Program-made: the position numbers and the translations under genes
DNA from: Bacteroidaceae bacterium
GTDB taxonomy: Bacteria > Bacteroidota > Bacteroidia > Bacteroidales > Bacteroidaceae
Direction: 5' to 3'
Assembly (NCBI GenBank): GCA_900769465.1
Contig: CAAGGT010000141.1
Location: forward strand, 5,001 to 14,486
Length of the DNA: 9,486 nt
Shown here: positions 6,904 through 9,486 of the stretch, one piece after another
How the letters are laid out: the number at the start of each line of letters is the position of its first letter
Position numbering within the stretch: the first letter of the stretch is position 1
The notes under the pieces: model-generated
The model's database searches: none
What the model saw: only the letters and a program-made list of their open reading frames with translations
Told to the model about the DNA's origin: nothing

Positions 6904-6923
6904 CAAAAAAAGCAGTACTTTTG
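6892..6923 (+). promoter_or_regulatory. glnN promoter, Bacteroides-type
   Basis: TTTG (6892-6895) and TACTTTTG (6916-6923) are separated by exactly 20 bp, a perfect fit to the Bacteroidota TTTG/TAnnTTTG promoter. The start site should be near 6929, giving a 5' leader of about 43 nt that is very AT-rich and has no Shine-Dalgarno. A, U-rich leaders are normal for translation start in this phylum. The divergent nusB promoter lies about 170 bp away. Confidence 0.85.
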
Positions 6924-6971
6924 TGGTTGTTTTTGAAAAATAATCCGATTAAATAAAAAAAATAGCGTAAA

Positions 6972-9155
6972 ATGAATGTCCGTTTTGAAGCTTTAAAGAC
7001 TGCTTGGGCGCATCAGCCACAACATGTAACCACTACTCATCGTGCTAGTGTTATCTTCTCGCAGAATGTGTTTACACGCGAGAAGATGAAGGAGTATATT
7101 GCCAGCAATATCGTAGAGGAACTGTTCGACCTAATGGACAACGAGAAGACTCTCAGTCGTGACATAGCCAATAGTGTGGCTATTGGCATGAAGAAATGGG
7201 CGATGGAATTGGGCGCTACCCACTATACCCACTGGTTTCAACCATTGACTGGTGGTACTGCAGAGAAACACGATGCTTTTTTTGACTTTGATGAGAAAGG
7301 TGTGCCGATGGAGAAATTCTCTGGTTCTGTTCTCTATCAGCAAGAGCCAGATGCCTCATCTTTTCCTAATGGTGGTATTCGTAATACGTTCGAGGCGCGT
7401 GGATACTCGGCATGGGATCCTTCGTCGCCTGCGTTTGTGATAGGCGACCGCCTATGTATTCCTACTATCTTTGTAGCATATACAGGTGAGGCGCTCGACT
7501 ATAAGACTCCTCTATTGCGTTCTATCACTGCGGTAGGAAAAGCAGCAACTGCAGTTGCGAATTATTTTGATAAGAACGTCAAACGTGTATATACCTATTT
7601 GGGTACAGAGCAAGAGTATTTCCTTGTAGATGAAGCTCTTTATAATGCTCGCCCCGACCTCTTAATGACTGGTCGTACGCTCATGGGGCATTATGCCAGC
7701 AAGAGCCAACAATTGGATGATCATTATCTTGGGACTATCCCTGAGCGCGTGTTAGCATTTAAAACTGAGCTCGAACAAGAGGCCCTCAAATTAGGCATTC
7801 CTATCAAGACTCGCCACAACGAGGTGGCTCCAAACCAATTTGAGTTGGCGCCAATCTATGAAGAAGCCAATCTTGGTAGTGATCACAATCAACTCCTAAT
7901 GTCGCTCATGGAGCAAGTAGCGCACCATCATCAATTCCGAGTGCTCTTTCACGAGAAACCTTTTGGTGGCGTGAATGGTAGCGGTAAGCACTGCAACTGG
8001 TCGCTTGGTACGAATACGGGCGTGAATCTCCTAGCACCAGGTAAGAATCCATATCATAACTTGCAGTTTGTTACTTTTCTTGTGAATGTCTTGAAGGCGG
8101 TGCATCGCCATAATGGTCTGCTAAAGGCGTCTATAGCTTCTGCTACCAATGCCCACCGTTTGGGCGGACACGAGGCACCTCCTGCTATCATCAGTGTCTT
8201 CCTCGGTACGCAGATCAACGAGGCACTTGACCAAATTGAGCATGCCGATGTGGACAAGGGTATTATCATCAATGCTAAGAAAGAGATGAAACTTGGTGTG
8301 GGCAATATCCCTGAAATTCTGCTGGATAATACCGACCGTAATCGTACTTCGCCATTCGCCTTTACGGGTAATCGTTTTGAGTTCCGTGCCGTGGGTTCAT
8401 CAGCTAACTGTGGTGCTGCAGTTTTGGCACTCAATGCTACTGTAGCAGAGCAACTCAACCTTTTCCGCGAGGAGGTGGATGCGCTCATCGCTAAGGGCGA
8501 AGCCAAGGAGCGTGCATTGTTTACTGTAATTAAACGCTACCTGAAGGAGTGCCGCGATATTCGCTTCGATGGCAATGGTTATAGCGAGGAGTGGCAACAA
8601 GAGGCAGAGCGCCGTGGACTCGACATAGAAACCAGCGTACCGGTCATGATTGACCAATACCTCAGAGAGGAAAGTGTGCAGATGTTTGGCTCTACAGGGG
8701 TGCTTAATCGTGCCGAATTGCTTGCTAGAAGCGAGGTAAAATGGGAAAACTATTCCATGAAACTGCAAATCGAGTCACGTGTGCTAGGAGACTTGGTTAT
8801 CAACCATATCATTCCTGCTGCAAAACGCTACCAAAATGTCTTGTTACAAAAGGTCGTGGGTGTGAAGCAAGTCTTCAGCGAGAGCGATGCTGCTGCACTT
8901 AACGAACAAGATATGCAGCTCATTCGCCGCATTGAGAATCATACTGGTGCTATTGTGGCTAAGGTAGAGAAAATGAATCGAGAACGCGCGCATGCGAACC
9001 ATATAGATAATCAACGAGAACGTGCTATCACTTTTCATGATAAAGTGGTACCGCTGATGGAAAATGTTCGCAGTCATGTGGACGACCTTGAGATGGTTAT
9101 CGATGATCAGCTGTGGCCACTTCCTAAATACCGAGAGTTGCTATTTATACATTGA
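6972..9155 (+). CDS. glnN: Glutamine synthetase type III
   Basis: A 727-residue protein, matching the roughly 730-residue size of the GSIII enzymes first described in Bacteroides fragilis. It makes glutamine from glutamate, ammonia and ATP in the cytoplasm. GSIII enzymes are dodecamers, unrelated in length to the 450-residue GSI. Conserved blocks, in order, are TEQEYFLVDE (212-221, metal-binding acidic residues), NEVAPNQFELAP (283-294), GSDHNQLLM (302-310), FHEKPFGGVNGSGKHCNWSL (326-345, catalytic core with ATP/metal contacts), NAHRLGGHEAPPA (393-405) and GNRFEFRAVGSSANCG (466-481, active-site Arg/Glu block). A helical C-terminal extension covers about 590-727. All key residues appear intact. 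It is transcribed alone, from the promoter at 6892-6923 to the hairpin at 9192-9228. The symbol glnN follows common use for GSIII and some annotations use glnA. Confidence 0.97.
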   Translation: MNVRFEALKTAWAHQPQHVTTTHRASVIFSQNVFTREKMKEYIASNIVEELFDLMDNEKTLSRDIANSVAIGMKKWAMELGATHYTHWFQPLTGGTAEKHDAFFDFDEKGVPMEKFSGSVLYQQEPDASSFPNGGIRNTFEARGYSAWDPSSPAFVIGDRLCIPTIFVAYTGEALDYKTPLLRSITAVGKAATAVANYFDKNVKRVYTYLGTEQEYFLVDEALYNARPDLLMTGRTLMGHYASKSQQLDDHYLGTIPERVLAFKTELEQEALKLGIPIKTRHNEVAPNQFELAPIYEEANLGSDHNQLLMSLMEQVAHHHQFRVLFHEKPFGGVNGSGKHCNWSLGTNTGVNLLAPGKNPYHNLQFVTFLVNVLKAVHRHNGLLKASIASATNAHRLGGHEAPPAIISVFLGTQINEALDQIEHADVDKGIIINAKKEMKLGVGNIPEILLDNTDRNRTSPFAFTGNRFEFRAVGSSANCGAAVLALNATVAEQLNLFREEVDALIAKGEAKERALFTVIKRYLKECRDIRFDGNGYSEEWQQEAERRGLDIETSVPVMIDQYLREESVQMFGSTGVLNRAELLARSEVKWENYSMKLQIESRVLGDLVINHIIPAAKRYQNVLLQKVVGVKQVFSESDAAALNEQDMQLIRRIENHTGAIVAKVEKMNRERAHANHIDNQRERAITFHDKVVPLMENVRSHVDDLEMVIDDQLWPLPKYRELLFIH

Positions 9156-9191
9156 TAGCGCTGATTGAGATTTATGTTTACTCTTCTAAGA

Positions 9192-9234
9192 TTTTCCTCC
9201 GTTGTATGTTCAAAACAACGGAGGAAAACTTTAT
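9192..9234 (+). terminator. glnN terminator hairpin
   Basis: TTTTCCTCCGTTGT (9192-9205) pairs perfectly with ACAACGGAGGAAAA (9215-9228), a 14-bp stem with a 9-nt loop, 36 bp after the glnN stop. The following CTTTAT is only moderately U-rich, so it is an acceptable rather than ideal intrinsic terminator. It may also block transcription coming from the tRNA side. Confidence 0.7.
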
Positions 9235-9268
9235 ATCTAAAAATGTCGGAAATCTGTCGTGAGTGAAT

Positions 9269-9306
9269 AAAAAAAGATTGATTAACATTCTGTTAACCAA
9301 TCTTTT
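9269..9306 (-). terminator. Rho-independent terminator of the tRNA-Val unit
   Basis: On the minus strand a 15-bp stem (arms at 9292-9306 and 9272-9286, fully paired with one G-U) encloses a 5-nt loop. It runs into seven U residues (9269-9275). It begins one base past the discriminator base of the second tRNA, so termination occurs immediately after the tRNA. The G-U pair becomes an A-C mismatch on the plus strand, which supports the minus-strand reading. Confidence 0.88.
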
Positions 9307-9307
9307 G

Positions 9308-9382
9308 TGGGCGTTGACGGATTCGAACCGCCGACCCTCTGCTTGTAAGGCAGATGCTCTAAACCAGCTGAGCTAAACGCCC
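9308..9382 (-). tRNA. tRNA-Val (UAC), downstream copy, CCA not encoded
   Basis: A 75-nt cloverleaf including discriminator base A73. The acceptor stem is GGGCGTT paired with AACGCCC. The D arm GCTC-AGCTGGTTTA-GAGC, anticodon stem TCTGC/GCAGA and T arm GGCGG-TTCGAAT-CCGTC are all intact. The anticodon loop CTTACAA gives anticodon UAC, reading GUA and other valine codons. The bases after A73 are CAA rather than CCA, so the tail must be added by CCA-adding enzyme. It is the second gene of the pair in transcription order and is directly followed by the terminator. Confidence 0.96.
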
Positions 9383-9395
9383 GAATGGGAATGAA

Positions 9396-9473
9396 TGGTG
9401 GGCGTTGACGGATTCGAACCGCCGACCCTCTGCTTGTAAGGCAGATGCTCTAAACCAGCTGAGCTAAACGCCC
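9396..9473 (-). tRNA. tRNA-Val (UAC), upstream copy, CCA encoded
   Basis: The 75-nt body (9399-9473) is identical to the copy at 9308-9382 and has the same CTTACAA anticodon loop. Here A73 is followed by an encoded CCA (TGG at 9396-9398 on the plus strand), unlike its neighbour. The two copies are separated by a short spacer (9383-9395) and repeat with a 91-nt period. The promoter must lie to the right of the window; only 13 bp remain beyond this gene, and further tRNAs could precede it. Confidence 0.96.
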
Positions 9474-9486
9474 ATTCAATGTCTCA

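Noticed and set aside
8054..8506. 150-codon minus-strand open frame inside glnN
   Set aside because: It is antisense to the conserved catalytic core of glutamine synthetase; its Ser/Ala/Leu-rich sequence is what the complement of this coding region would give.

Overview
The window looks like ordinary core chromosome from a member of the order Bacteroidales (phylum Bacteroidota). The evidence is a long NusB of about 315 residues, a type III glutamine synthetase of 727 residues, the nusB-yajC-ybbR gene order, a DUF4105 periplasmic protein, the near absence of Shine-Dalgarno sequences, and two promoters that match the Bacteroides-type consensus (TTTG, about 20 bp, TAnnTTTG) exactly. I cannot name the genus from the sequence.

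Left and centre (93-6668, minus strand): seven genes lie head to tail with gaps of 3 to 31 bp or an 8-bp overlap, and I see no terminator between them. They are probably one operon read leftward from the promoter at 6692-6723. In transcription order they are nusB (antitermination), yajC (Sec translocon accessory), a ybbR-like membrane-anchored protein, a DegT-family sugar aminotransferase, rpoN (sigma-54), a PAP2-like membrane phosphatase and a DUF4105 exported protein. The products cover transcription (nusB, rpoN), export (yajC) and the cell envelope (ybbR, aminotransferase, PAP2, DUF4105). Positions 1-92 after the last stop hold no gene I can identify.

Middle (6669-6971): a divergent AT-rich intergenic region of about 300 bp. 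It carries the nusB promoter, the glnN promoter and an imperfect duplication of about 50-60 bp upstream of glnN.

Right (6972-9486): a plus-strand glutamine synthetase III gene (ammonia assimilation, glutamate + NH3 + ATP to glutamine), followed by a perfect 14-bp hairpin. Facing it on the minus strand are two tRNA-Val(UAC) genes with identical 75-nt bodies at a 91-nt period, ending in a strong rho-independent terminator. The upstream tRNA copy encodes its CCA tail and the downstream copy does not.

I found no mobile element, CRISPR array, toxin-antitoxin pair or defence system. The points most worth checking are the short C-terminus of the DUF4105 protein and the unexplained sequence beside it, the aminotransferase inside a housekeeping operon, the two forms of the tRNA-Val repeat, and the duplicated block upstream of glnN.
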